The notes under the pieces are model-generated. The model was not told where the DNA came from. It was given only the letters and a program-made list of their open reading frames with translations, and did not search any database. A stretch of DNA of 64,000 bases from NCBI GenBank assembly GCA_030789695.1, contig CM061130.1:12019860-12083859 (forward strand). The letters run 5' to 3'. This document shows, piece by piece, positions 32,847-43,906 of this stretch. Position 1 is the first letter of the stretch; every line of letters starts with the position of its first letter. A program made the translations under genes and the position numbers. Source of the stretch: Scilla litardierei (Eukaryota > Streptophyta > Magnoliopsida > Asparagales > Asparagaceae).

Positions 32847-35811
32847 TGTCACGCCCCGCTTCTCTAATATGGAAGGCTAGACGTGAGGAGGTCCGCTCAG
32901 ACGTGGAGCTGTGAAGCTGCAGTCTGATAAGCGTCTGTAAAAATTCAAATAGTAGCAGGTCCTTGCATTGCGACGAAACAACAATAATAATAACGAAGTA
33001 GATAAAAGAACATCCACCAACAAAACATCCAACAATTATTCCAACATCACACAAAGCCACAAAAGTACAAGTCTGAACAATAGGCCTAAAGCAAGGCCGA
33101 AACAAAACTAAAAGAGATAGGTGCTACGCACTGAAACCTAACAGCAACTAAGGAAAAGCAACAACTAAAGAGAGACTCCAAGGGAGTCTAGGACTGGTCA
33201 CCAGTGTCCTCAAACTCGGTCTCTGTAGGGACCTCAAACTCAGCGTCCACGAACTGCTCGTCCTCTGCTACCTGCTGCGTCTCAAAGCCTGACATGTGAA
33301 ACCCAAAGAGAAAAGGGCACATGTCAGTAAAAGTCTCCCAAGGGAAGCGGAGAACTTTTGTGCAAGGATACAAATATAGAAAAGCGACTAGCAGTTCTAA
33401 ATATAATGAAATGACATGACATTAAAAGATTGCAACAATTTAAGATGACATGATGACATGCATCCAAGTCATAGCAGTAACTACGAAAAACACTGTTTCA
33501 CGATTCATGAACACTAACTTGTCATTTTGTGCATAGGGTTTACGCCTTTTGGCTTAAGTGGCTGTACGAGCACACTTCTACGATCAAGTGATCGCTTAAC
33601 CATACCCCTCCACGTGTACCGAGCGTTGGTTTCCCAACAACACTGTGTTCGCTTCTGGATCACGGGCCAGGATGTGTATTTAGTTTGGCATAGGGTTGTG
33701 CCTGCAAAAGCAGGTGCCTAGCCTCAATAGTTACAATATTTGTAGCGTGTGCTACACAATCACGATAGGACATTATGATGCATGTCATGACATGGAATGA
33801 GCAGTTAAGTGCGTACCGTTAATTGAAATTAAACATGACATGGCAGCATGAATGAAAGCATGGTAAAGGTGTTAGATCTAGTTTCGTTGTCAAACTAGAT
33901 CAAATAGAGTGTCGGATCTAGTTTCGTTGTCAAACTAGATCGAATAGGGTCGTCTAGGCAGCTATCATTTCACCGCCTAGTCTCTTTATGCTAACACATA
34001 AATTGGCCTAAAAACGTGGCCTAAAACATTTACTGGCAAGTATCACTTGCCTGAATAGTCACGTTGAAGTCACGATCAATTAGAGTCCAAACTACCTATG
34101 TGTTCAGATCGCAGTCCAGCCTACAGTCCCAATTATTAATCTTGATTAGTGAATCACAAACAATCAGAAACTACCAATTTTTAGTTGATTAACAGGTGAG
34201 TGGTGATTCCTACGAAGAGGGACTTACCTCAACACGACGCGAGAGCTACTCTGACGTCGAGTAGCGATGTCAGGGGTTGGATTCTGGTTTTGCGAACGGT
34301 ACGGAACGACGGGTTCTCTGTTGATAAATCACGTGTTCAGTTAAGTTCGTTACGACAGGTATAGATTTTAACAATCTTGTTAACGTCTAGTGATTCCAAT
34401 TTTAATTAGGTTCTCCAACTTGAAACGGGGATTCACATCATATTATTAATGATACTAACATGTTATCTACGCCAACTTACTGGTTTAAAAATACGTTTAC
34501 AACATTTAGCCGCTAGGATCATAAAATATTACTGCTGCCTCTTATTAACATTAGCCAATGCCACAAGTGTTGCCAAAAACATATATATTGTTATACCCTC
34601 TTCCTTGTAAATACTAACATAAGGTTTAAATAGGAGAAAGCAACTGAAAATAACTTGTAGCAGTGAACACAACTAACTGAGGTGAAGAGGTGCTCCACGA
34701 AGCTATCGGGATGCCGCGCGATCTGGGCACGGGGAGGGGACAAGGAACGCGTGAGGGGGACGCCGTTAAACACGTCGCAGGGATGCCGCGTGTCGCTGCT
34801 TAGGTAGAGAAGCGTCGTCGCCGTAAAATAGCGGCCTGTGCACTGCTACAGGCGGTTTCTGATGGAGGGGATCTGCCGCGCGTGGGACGGCGCCGCCGTA
34901 TCCTGTGCACTATGCGCTGCTGTGAAGAGCAGCAGTGTTACTGCACGGGCGTCCTGGGGTTTTGCCGCCGTGCGCCGGCAGAGAACAGGGTAGCGGCCCC
35001 GGGTCTTAGTCGGAGGGAGATCGACGGGGAAGGGGGTACGTCGAAGGGATGAAGTCGGAGAGAAGGAAGACGATGACGGCGCGAGGGAAGTTTTGCGTTG
35101 TGGCGCTGTGAAGGAGATCGCGTGATGTAAAAATAACCCTAGGGCTTTCGGGTTATATTGGGCTGGGTTTGCTATTCGGGGCTAGTTTTGGGGTGCACCT
35201 AAGGGGCTAGAAGAGAGTGGAATTAAGGAAATGTAGGATTTTGGGTGGTGAATAGAAGGAAGAGAGATTTGTTGTTACGTATGAGGGATTTGATTTCCAA
35301 TGCTAAACAACTTTGGGTTTTGGGTAGTTTGAGGGTAAGGGAAGAGAGAGTGTGAGTGAGTAGGGTACAGTTAAGGGGAAAAGAGGGTGAACCTAGCTTA
35401 GGGTATTAATCTTGTGCAACTTAGATTTTAATGACGTTTGAAGGGAGATTAGTGCACAGCTGGGTCAAAAGGAACCCGATAATTACGAGAAAAATACCGG
35501 GGTGTCCGTGACGACGAGAGAAATGAAACCAAGGGGATTGATCACGGCTAGGGCGACGAGAAACGAAACTAAAAATAAAAAGGTCTCACGACCAAAGTGA
35601 AAATCACGAAGCCTCTTCAAACAAAGTCAAATTGTGGGAGAACGACCCGTGAAATGACGTTCCAAAATATTTCCACAAATTAATACTCTTCCAGAGGGTC
35701 ACAACGGCATATTACATCATAAGGTTCGGACACAAGAAAGGTCCAAAATAAATAAGTGTACGAACAAGAGTACGTGCACGAAAAGCGTACGATCGAAAAC
35801 AGACCGTGACA
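32847..35811 (-). repeat. 3' LTR of the Tekay-like fragment
   Basis: 2,965 bp. In minus sense it runs from TGTCACGGTCTG to GGGGCGTGACA. It contains two 40-bp tandem units (33875-33941), each with a perfect 10-bp hairpin GATCTAGTTT/AAACTAGATC around a 7-nt loop. Confidence 0.8.
33875..33941. repeat. Tandem pair of identical 27-nt hairpins
   Basis: GATCTAGTTT, CGTTGTC loop, AAACTAGATC at 33875-33901 and again at 33915-33941 (40-bp period). Confidence 0.85.
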
Positions 35812-35825
35812 TCCTACCCACCTTA
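35812..35825 (-). other. Polypurine tract of the Tekay-like fragment
   Basis: Minus-strand ATAAGGTGGGTAGGA precedes TGTCACGG of the LTR. This is the typical Tekay/Del polypurine signal. Confidence 0.8.
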
Positions 35826-35852
35826 TGAATGATTCCGCCATCGGAATCAACA

Positions 35853-36390
35853 TCAACCACTGCTCTGAAACAAGTGCGGGAAGCGCTCTCTCATATCATC
35901 CTCGCGCTCCCAGGTGGACTTCCCAGGTGAATCGTGACGCCACTGCACTCTAACCAAGTCGACGGTCGTATTGCTCAACTGCTTCTGCCATCGGTCCAGA
36001 ATCTCAACTGGCTGCTGATCATAAGTCAAATCCGGACGAACCGTGATCTCCGAGAAATCTACAGCATGAGACGGATCACTGACGTATCGACGTAACTAGG
36101 ATACGTGGAACACGTCGTGAACTCCCTCCAGTGACGGCGGCAATGCGAAGCGGTAAGCCACCGCTCCAACTCTCTCCAGGACGTCAAAAGGCCCAATGTA
36201 CCTTGGACTCAGCTTGCCTCTCTTTCCAAATCGGATAACTCCTCGATTCGGAGAGATCTTGAGAAAGACGTGGTCTCCAGGCTGAAACTCCAATGGTCGC
36301 CGTTTAGCATCTGCCCAATGCTTAAAACGGTCCTGAGCAATCCTCTGCTTCTCCCGGATGTTCCTCACAACATCCACTGCCTCCACGACT
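35853..36390 (-). pseudogene. Tekay-like integrase C-terminus and chromodomain
   Basis: Reads RFKHWADAKRRPLEF, GDHVFLKISPNRGVIRFGK, LSPRYIGPFDVLERVG and FHVS, a TAG at about 36096, then LRRYVSDPSHAVDF and DLVRVQWRHDSPGKSTWERE. This is the standard integrase GPF/Y module followed by the chromodomain-like tail that targets integration to marked chromatin. The TAG replaces the Gln codon usual before LRRY (CAG to TAG). The frame ends with TGA at 35853-35855. The upstream part is missing. Confidence 0.85.
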
Positions 36391-36612
36391 ACTATCACAA
36401 AGCATTGTTCTAGCACATTTTTGTAAAGTTCTATTTTTCCTTTCTACTACTCCATTTTGTGGAGGAGCACGAGGAAAAAAATTGTGTGTAATGCCATTTT
36501 CATTACAAAACTTGGTAAAAGATTCATTTTCAAATTCTCCCCCATGATCACTACGAATAGTGACAATGTTAGAGGATTTGATCTTTTGTATCTTTTTACA
36601 AAATATTGTGTA
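36391..36612 (-). pseudogene. Copia (SIRE-type) integrase core fragment
   Basis: About 73 codons in one frame: IFCKKIQKIKSSNIVTIRSD, DHGGEFENESF, HNFFPRAPPQNGVVERKNRT, CARTMLCDSS. This is the second half of the integrase catalytic core, including the middle Asp and the final Glu. It is cut on both sides: by the Tekay-like fragment near 36390 and by a plus-strand palindrome array near 36612. Confidence 0.85.
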
Positions 36613-36617
36613 TAGTC

Positions 36618-36735
36618 CAGTCGACTGTCCCTTGGATAGGCGACTGTATGTTACTCAACAGTCGACGGTCTGTCTTCCTGAGCTTATTTCTTATCACTTC
36701 AGACAGTCGACTGACTTTTGTTCATCAGTTAACTG
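36618..36735. promoter_or_regulatory. CAGTCGACTG palindrome array upstream of the env-like ORF
   Basis: Motif starts: 36618, 36637 (TAGGCGACTG), 36659 (CAGTCGACGG), 36704, 36726 (CAGTTAACTG). Spacings are 19, 22, 45 and 22 bp. The same motif family occurs in the SIRE LTR arrays, but the surrounding sequence is not LTR-like. Confidence 0.7.
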
Positions 36736-36814
36736 TCTACTGTTGTGACGGTTCACTATTTCGATCTGAGCCGTCGATTCTTTGATCCAACTGCCCAGAT
36801 TATTTCCCCCCTTT

Positions 36815-36823
36815 CTTATAAAC
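36815..36823 (+). promoter_or_regulatory. Candidate TATA box of the env-like ORF
   Basis: TTCTTATAAAC, about 80 bp after the last palindrome and 230 bp before the ATG at 37055. Followed by a CT-rich leader. Confidence 0.5.
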
Positions 36824-37054
36824 TTCGAGACGGTTCATTTCAACCCACGTCGTTCTCTCTCCTTCGTCTTGAAACCGCTCGTCTTCCCGCTCTTTTCCTC
36901 AGCTGTCACCGTCGATCTCCTTCTCCCCGCTAGTCGTTTGCCTCTTGGGTGTGCCTTAGAGCCTTTCGATTAGGTCTCTCTCTCTCTCTCGTGCGATTAC
37001 TGTCATTTGATTTCATCTCTTGTCGATACTCGTCTCTTTCGATTGATTGATTCC

Positions 37055-38509
37055 ATGGCTCCCAAGACCAAGGGAAAGGGGAAGATCATGGCTCCTAAGC
37101 GTCCTAGGGCTCCTAAACCTACCGTTGCCAAGAACAAGAAACCCTACAAAGCCCGAACCAAACATGCCAAATCCCTCTTCTTCTCACCGCTGGGATATTC
37201 TCCTTCAGGGTCTTCTTCTTCTGACACTGATCCCTTGACCAAGCGTCAGCGCAAGCCCATTGGTTAGCATCAATGAGACTAGTGCTGAGGCTCCCCATCA
37301 GCCTCCTTCTGTGTCGAGTTCTGCAGAAGAGTCTCCTGTAGTGTCCCCTTCTGATCCTCTTGTTCCCATTTGCCGAGATGATATTTGCTTAGCTAAATTT
37401 CACTCTCTTATAGGGATCAAACTTCTTAGGGAGCGGTATATCGTTTTTCCCGCCTTCACCGCTGAGAGACTTTCAGATATTCTTTCTGCTACCCACTTGG
37501 TCGATCTTTTTCGATTCTCTCAGAGCGAAGCTCCTAGAGCGTATCCATTTTTGGTTAAGCTCTTCTATGCTAATCGCGTTCATGGTGAGTATTCTTCCAC
37601 CGGAGTCCTTGACACCGTTGTTCAGGGAACCCCCATTCGTATTGATACCTCTCTCTTAGGGACCATTCTTAGGATTCCCTCCACCGGTTCTCTTCCCTCG
37701 GACATTTTCATTTCTGATATCGACGAGCTTGATCAGTCTGTCCTTCGGGACATGATTCGTGAGATACCCTCAGCCCTAGTTCTGGTATTAGGTCGTCTAT
37801 GTTTTCGGCTAGGGGTTGGGCTGTTCACCTCGTGGTGAAGTCCAACATCCTGTCGAAGAATGGATCATCTGACCAGCCTTCCCAGGATATACTGAGGTGT
37901 ATGTATGCGATCTTCTCTGGGATGTCCGTGAACTGGGCCGGTGTCCTCCTTGACAGGATGGACAAGGTCGAGTTTACTTTTTCCTCGTCTAACATTCCAT
38001 ATGGTGGACTTCTTACTCTTGTTTTTCGTCACTTTGGGGTTGACTTGTCTCCCTACGAGCCAGTGCCTTTTGGTCCTCTCCATGATGCTTCTGCGAAGTC
38101 GAAGTCCTCTTCGGCTCTACAGTCTGCATCAAAGAAGAGGAATTCCACTTCAGCTCCGTCTTCCTCCACGGTTCCACTAGCTGACCAGCCATCCTTATCT
38201 GCTCCTCCGGCTTTTGACACCCTCCTTGAGATGGTGTCTGGTCTATATGAGTTGGCTTCCTTATCATTCCAGCATTAGGGGATACCCTTCCCTGAGCATC
38301 TGAGACGTTTTGTTCCTCCTCTGTCTCATGAGCCTCCTCAGCCCATCGTCACTGATGCTGTTGTGCATCCTGGTGGAGCCTCTACTCAGGATGCTGATGA
38401 TGATGCTGCTGATGCTGTTGCTGTTACTGCTGCTGACCCTCCAGAGGATACCCTTGCTGTCACAGAGCCTCCTTCTTCCTCTGCAGCACCTGGCGACTCG
38501 CATTCATAG
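37055..38509 (+). pseudogene. Env-like / putative plant transposon protein ORF, frameshifted
   Basis: ATG 37055 starts a very basic N-terminus (MAPKTKGKGK, then KPTVAKNKKPYKARTKHAK). A frameshift near 37262 leads to a region resembling the Pfam 'putative plant transposon protein' domain (RERYIVFPAFTAERL, YPFLVKLFYANRVHGEYSST, GTPIRIDTSLLGTILRIPS). A second shift near 37800 continues with VVKSNILSKNGSSDQPSQD and MYAIFSGMSVNWAGVLLDRM. A TAG at 38276-38278 interrupts a Pro/Ala/Ser-rich tail that ends at 38507-38509. I see no clear signal peptide or transmembrane segment, so 'env-like' reflects position only. Role unknown. Confidence 0.65.
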
Positions 38510-38715
38510 ATTTTGTTTTCGTTTTTGAGTGGTGTCAATTTGAGTTTATGAGTTTTGATGGTTGGATATTTGTGTGATGATGTGTGATGAGGCATGATGT
38601 TATATTCTGATGATGTACGATGATATCATGATGATGTATTTTTTTGGATCATGATGTATGTATTTTTGTTGGACATGTTGATGTCCATCTGATGCGTACT
38701 CATGTTTCATCTCTG

Positions 38716-38716
38716 A

Positions 38717-38738
<22 letters not shown>
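38716..38738. repeat. (TA)n tract at the 3' end of LINE 1
   Basis: Directly followed by the T15 run (38739-38753) that is the LINE poly(A) tail on the minus strand. Confidence 0.9.
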
Positions 38739-38753
<15 letters not shown>

Positions 38754-39079
38754 GAAAGGTAAGCGTAAATCTTTATTGATAAAATGTACAAAACAATACA
38801 AAGTAATTACATAGTGGAAACCAATGTGTAATAGAGAAAGGAGTGGGCACAAGCGCCGTCACTCTCTACTATTATACAATGATAACCTCTAGTGTAATTC
38901 CAAAATAGATACATGATTTAACCCATATCCCGAAACTCCCATCTCTCCAATGCATCCTGTGACTCTTCATCGTCAAGTCCTTTATCCTGTAAGGAGGACC
39001 GAATATCCGCAGCAACTTCTTCAAATAGGCTAGTTTTGCTCTTGCCAAACTTTGTCAAAAATTCTTTTATTCCTCTCTC

Positions 39080-42000
39080 TGCCAAGTACGCCACACTACC
39101 GCTGATAGCGCAGTCTTGGCTAGTACACTCAAGGAACCCCCTTTCCCGAAGTGTTTCAAGAAGTAATCTCCAACATCAGTTAGCGATACTGGGAAATTAC
39201 CACTCTTCCCCATCTTAAGCAAACTTCGATTAAGTAGATAGTTGGAAAAACCGCAATTCGAAAAACAGGTGGCCAACAGTCTCTGCCTTACCTTCCTCAC
39301 AAAGAACGCACATTCCATCGGAGTTTAGTCCCCAACTAGTCAGGGCGTCCTTGGTCAGTAACTTGCCATTAAAAGCTCGCAGTAGAGTTAGTGACATTTT
39401 AGGAACATGATGGCCGAACCAAATAAGCTTGTGGTATTGGGAATGGTGTACCTCTCCGTCTGACTCCTTCCCAAGCATCTCGGAATTTGAATAAGGGACC
39501 AGGAGCCCATTTCCACTTGTCCGAACCCGGCTTCAAAAACAATCCCCTGAAGCATAGGCCGGATTCTTTCAATATTCCGGTCATCCACCCAAGCATTACC
39601 GGTCCAATAGTCAGCCACCTTCAAGTTGTTTGCACCTGTAGGAATGTCATACAAATGTTTGAGTGGACCGCATGGGAGCCAATTGTCCTGCCAAAATAGG
39701 GTGGATTTACCGTCATGGACAACCTTCACAATGAGTTTTTGGGAGATATTCCTGCAGCTAAGCAGGAATTTCCAAGTTCCCGAGTGAGTTACCGCTCCAG
39801 TCGCAAGAAAGAATTTGTCCAAGTCCCCATATTTTTCCTTCATATGCTCTGCCCAAATGCCTTCAGCTGAAAGAAGTCTCCAAGTCAACCTGATGCCTGC
39901 TGCTTGGTTCAAATCAGAGAGGAGCCTGAGCCCTACTCCCCCCTCCTCTTTGGGGGTACAGACATCTTTCCATGCCCAAATGCGAGATGACCCCCAAATG
40001 AATTTCCGACATAATGAAGAAATTGTGCGAATAATTGAAAGCGGGATCCGAAACGCTTGCATCCAGAAGGAGACCATACCATATACAACCGATCTGACCA
40101 GCTCAATCCTACCAGAGATGGAGAGTGAGCTCGATGTCCAGCCAGTTAGCCTTTTCTTGCATTTATCTATTAATCTGCTGTACATCGGAGATTTGGGGGT
40201 ACTTAGCAGAGAGAGGGAGCCCCAGGTAGGTAGTAATGGTAGATGCCAGTCTGATCCCCCAGAATATCAGCCAGACCCGAATGATTTTTAGCGCCCTTGC
40301 TGAAGATACCTGCACTTTTGTTCCAATTTATCTGAAGACCAGAGATACTAGAAAATTCCCGTAGAAGAAGTTTAAGCCCATTTAACGAAGAGGGGACGGC
40401 CCGACAGAAAACCAGCAAGTCATCAGCAAATAACAGGTGGGAGATGGTGCCAGTACGCTTCATAGGATGAATGGTGCGTAGTGACATAGCCTTATCAATC
40501 AGGAGGGAAAAAGCTTCCATTACTATTACAAAAAGATAAGGGGATAGAGGGTCTCCCTGGCGTAGTCCTCGATTACCCCCAAAGTAGCCCACCGGGGAGC
40601 CATTCACCATAACAGAGAAAGTGGGCGTAGAGAATGCAAACCTTGATCCAATTTATGAAGGTATCCTTAAACCCCAGATGGCGCAACATAGAGCAAACAA
40701 AATCTCTATTAACACTGTCAAATGCTTTCTTCAGGTCCAACTTAATACAGGCACGGGCACCCATGGGGTTGCTAAAATCCCTTATCTGTTCGTGGGCCAG
40801 CAGCGAACAATCAGAGAGAAGTCTTCCTTTTAGAAAAGCTGCTTGGTTAGGGGATATAAGCTCATGGATCACCTCCTTTAGCCTGTTGCATATCACTTTG
40901 CTAATAATTTTGTAAATCACATTACAACAGGCAATAGGCCTGTAATCCCCTAGGCAAGAAGCATTCGGGCTTTTCGGGACAAGAGTTAGAAAAGTATGAT
41001 TAATCTGGGGGAGTAACACACCTGATTGAAAGAAAGACTGAACCGCTGATGTGACATCTTCCTTGATCAGTTCCCAATTGTGATGGTAAAAAAACCCATT
41101 GAAACCATCTGGCCCCGGCGCTTTGTCAGCCCCAATTTGAAATACTGCAATTTTAATTTCCTCCTTAGACACAAGCCTATCAAACCAGATTGCTGCGTCA
41201 TTAGTAATAATCCGCTTTGGCACAAGCTTAGGGAAGCTTCTCAGATAATGGTCTTGATTATATAGGTTTTCAAAAATAAAGGAGCTTCGGTTTTTAATTC
41301 ATCCAACGATTTGTTTTGAACACCATTCACATCAATCAAATGCCCCAAGTTATTATAACTCTGGCCTGGCCTTCATGGCTTTGTAGAAAAATTTCGTATT
41401 CCTGTCTCCCAAACTAAGCCATTCTTGCCTGCTTTTTTGGCGGTACATCCATTTCTTCCATGCCCAGGAGTTTATTCAACTCAATGGATAAGTCCCTCTC
41501 ACAATGTTGTATGTTCTGATCCATATGCAGGTCAACTCTGGATCGAATCTCCTCTAGCTTCCTGCGGCATTTAACCACTGAATTATTACCGGCCTGATCA
41601 CATGCCCAAGCTCGAAGTACAGGTTTAAGCCTCTTCAATTTGTGCACCAAACAAAACATGGGAGTACCGTGGATGTATTGTCTCCAGCTTGCTTCTAAAA
41701 TCTCCGGGTATCCTGCCCATTTAGACCAATGATTAAAGCTTTTGAATGGCTTGGGGGATGTATTTACCTGCGTGTGTAGCTTGACCACCATGGGTGAGTG
41801 ATCGCTGGTGAGGTGGGTCAAGGTATTCCATGAATGAATCAGTAAGCTTTAAAGTCCATTCGCTGTTGCATAGAACTCTATCCAGTTGTGCCGCTATACG
41901 CCCTCTCCCTTGACGATTATTGCACCAGCTCATTCGGTTGCCAGAACTTTTCATTACTTGAAGGGAGCAATCATTGATACAAGAAGTGAAATCCTCCACC

Positions 42001-42473
42001 ATATGGTCCTCCAATCTTCTCCCGCCGATTTTGTCTGTGGTATAGAGAACACAGTTAAAGTCGCCTGCAATCAGCCAAGCTTCATGTCGCGCATAAGAGA
42101 AGTCCCGCCTCAGCCATTTCCATAATTCATTTCTCTCATTGCTGGTATTATGCGCATATACTGCAGTGAACACCATTTGGAAACCCCCCGCATTGGCACA
42201 ACGGGTTGTGATATGTTGAGAGGAGCTTGACACAACAGTTGCCTTCCAGACCGTCGGGTCCATTCCCAGTAGTATCCGACCCCCTCTATGAGCCTCAAAA
42301 TTACTGAGAGTTACCCAATGCTTGGGTAAACCAGATTTCTGAGTATTGTCCAGTTTCAGTTTTGTTTCCAACAAAGCAACCAAAGTTGGCTTCAGCCTCT
42401 TCAATCTATCTTTAAGATCCCTGCGCCTCACTGGATTATTGAGGCCTCTCGTGTTCCATATGAACACTGTCAT
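39080..42473 (-). pseudogene. LINE ORF2: endonuclease, reverse transcriptase, zf-RVT
   Basis: Starts at ATG 42473 (MTVFIWNTRGLNNP). The AP-type endonuclease shows LVALLETKL, IAGDFNCVL and, after a frameshift near 41820, TSDHSPM. A broken linker (stop near 41414) leads to RT: KAPGPDGFNGFFYH, LVPKSPNA, CCNVIYKIISKVICNRLK, KLDLKKAFDSV, GLRQGDPLSPYLF and the catalytic FADD of LLFADDLLVF (about 40410). A further frameshift precedes the C-terminal zf-RVT part (WKDVCTPKEEGGVGLR, CVLCEEGKAETVGHLFFE). Several frame breaks make it inactive. Confidence 0.9.
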
Positions 42474-42627
42474 TGATGTTGGGTTGGTTGTTGCCGCACG
42501 AGTTCCTTCAGCCTCGTGCTTTGCCGGGTATGAGCAGCAGTGTCGGATTGGTGGGGAGGATTTCTTTGGTTTTGGTGGCACTCCTACCCCGGAAAGATTC
42601 ACTTGTTCTACTGCCCACTCAGGGTTA

Positions 42628-43672
42628 TCACAGCATAGCACTGTTGGCTTCGTAACAGTTCCAGGTTTCATCCCCATCCTGAGATACCAGGGGGAGAGCA
42701 CCCAGCTTCATAGCATTTCCAGCTTCCGTTTGAGCCTGGGGTATCAAGGGATTGCCTAGTGATATCTCAGTGGGTTGTCTCTGATTTGGTGTTGCATCAT
42801 TTACTTTTGTATCCTGCAATTCGCCATCATTTGCCTGAATGTTCTTCTGTAGCAGCTCCCCTACATTAGCCAACTGTAGCCCAACTTCCAATTCCTCTGA
42901 TTGCTCCAGCGTTTTTGCTATAGCTTCTTCTATAATTATTTGGTTTAATACCTGATCTTCAGTAATCATACTCTCCTGAACCTCACCTCCAGGGGCCCTG
43001 CGAAGTAGACTTATCTCCCAATACATTCACTCCCCCCTGAGACCTGAGTGATGCTATTTGGTATTGCCATATTGGGAACTGGTGCTTCATCAGAAATTGT
43101 TGCAACATGTTCATTAACATTAACTCCCTCCTTCGCAGTATTTTGGATTGAAGTGAGCTTCAGCAAGTCTGGGCATTGAGCATCAGTGTGTCCGAAACAT
43201 ACACAATGGCTACATCGAGGGGGCTCTCCTTCAAACATTGTGTCAATATTCATCACCACTCCATCGTCAAGTTTGAGCCCCACCGTCTTCGGCAACGCCT
43301 TCTTAGCGTCCACCTCAACCAGACACCGGGCATAGGTTAGCCTCTCTAATTTTGCAGTCGCCCGATCTAAACAAATTGGAGATCCAATCACTGAAGCAAC
43401 CACGTTCAAAATCTCTAACGTCCACATACCCAAAGGCAACCCATGGAACTGAACCCAGACAGGAACTGAGACAAGGATATCACGATCGTGTCTCAAAGTA
43501 GGGCTCCATTTTTGCAGCACCGTAAGGCGCCCGTCAAAGAGCCATGGTCCACCATGTAGTATCTTCTCACACTCCTCTTCACTGTCAAACCTGAAGTAAA
43601 AGAAACCGTTGTCTCTACTGAATATTTGTACCCCTTTTTTAATTTTCCAGAGTCGATCGACCCAAGCTCTAA

Positions 43673-43674
<2 letters not shown>
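42628..43674 (-). pseudogene. LINE ORF1: DUF4283 RNA-binding protein, 5' truncated
   Basis: From 43674 downward: WVDRLWKIKKGVQIFSRDNG and FRFDSEEECEKILHGGPW, WVQFHGLPLGMWT (DUF4283), then the CCHC knuckle CSHCVCFGHTDAQC, then a Gln/Glu-rich tail with a frameshift near 43015. Plant L1 ORF1 proteins have this layout and package LINE RNA. The N-terminal start is missing because the insertion was 5' truncated. Confidence 0.85.

Positions 43675-43745
<71 letters not shown>
43675..43745. repeat. (TA)35 microsatellite between LINE 1 and LINE 2
   Basis: Uninterrupted TA repeat, 71 bp. Confidence 0.95.
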
Positions 43746-43749
<4 letters not shown>

Positions 43750-43825
43750 AGTAAGTGTGTATGTATTGATATGAACAAGGGCTACATCAAGGCGGCGCCA
43801 ACAAGAAGTCAAGGCGAGGGAGAGG
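43746..43825 (-). mobile_element. 80-bp LINE 3' stub (LINE 2)
   Basis: Begins GAAAAGTAAGTGTGTATGTA, the same 3'-end signature as LINE 3 at 43907 and similar to GAAAGGTAAGCGTAAA of LINE 1. It diverges after GATATG. Bounded by (TA)n on both sides. Confidence 0.75.
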
Positions 43826-43850
43826 ATATATATATATATATATATATATA

Positions 43851-43897
<47 letters not shown>

Positions 43898-43906
43898 TAT
43901 ATATAT
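43826..43906. repeat. (TA)n tract between LINE 2 and LINE 3
   Basis: TA repeat with a few ATAATA interruptions. Confidence 0.95.

Larger units (their letters stand above)
32847..36390 (-). mobile_element. 3' fragment of a Tekay-like chromovirus (Ty3/Gypsy)
   Basis: 3' LTR (32847-35811), polypurine tract and pol C-terminus in minus sense. The fragment stops abruptly near 36390, where a minus-strand Copia integrase piece begins. The rest of pol, gag and the 5' LTR are missing. Confidence 0.8.
38739..43674 (-). mobile_element. L1-type LINE, 5' truncated (LINE 1)
   Basis: Minus strand. Poly(A) at 38753-38739, 3' UTR, ORF2 (endonuclease, RT, zf-RVT) and most of ORF1. The 5' end stops inside ORF1 at the (TA)n tract 43675-43745. 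TA repeats border both ends, so the target duplication is hidden in them. Confidence 0.9.

Noticed and set aside
37055..38509. True envelope glycoprotein
   Set aside because: No signal peptide, transmembrane segment or cleavage site is visible. Only the position in a SIRE-type element suggests the env-like label.
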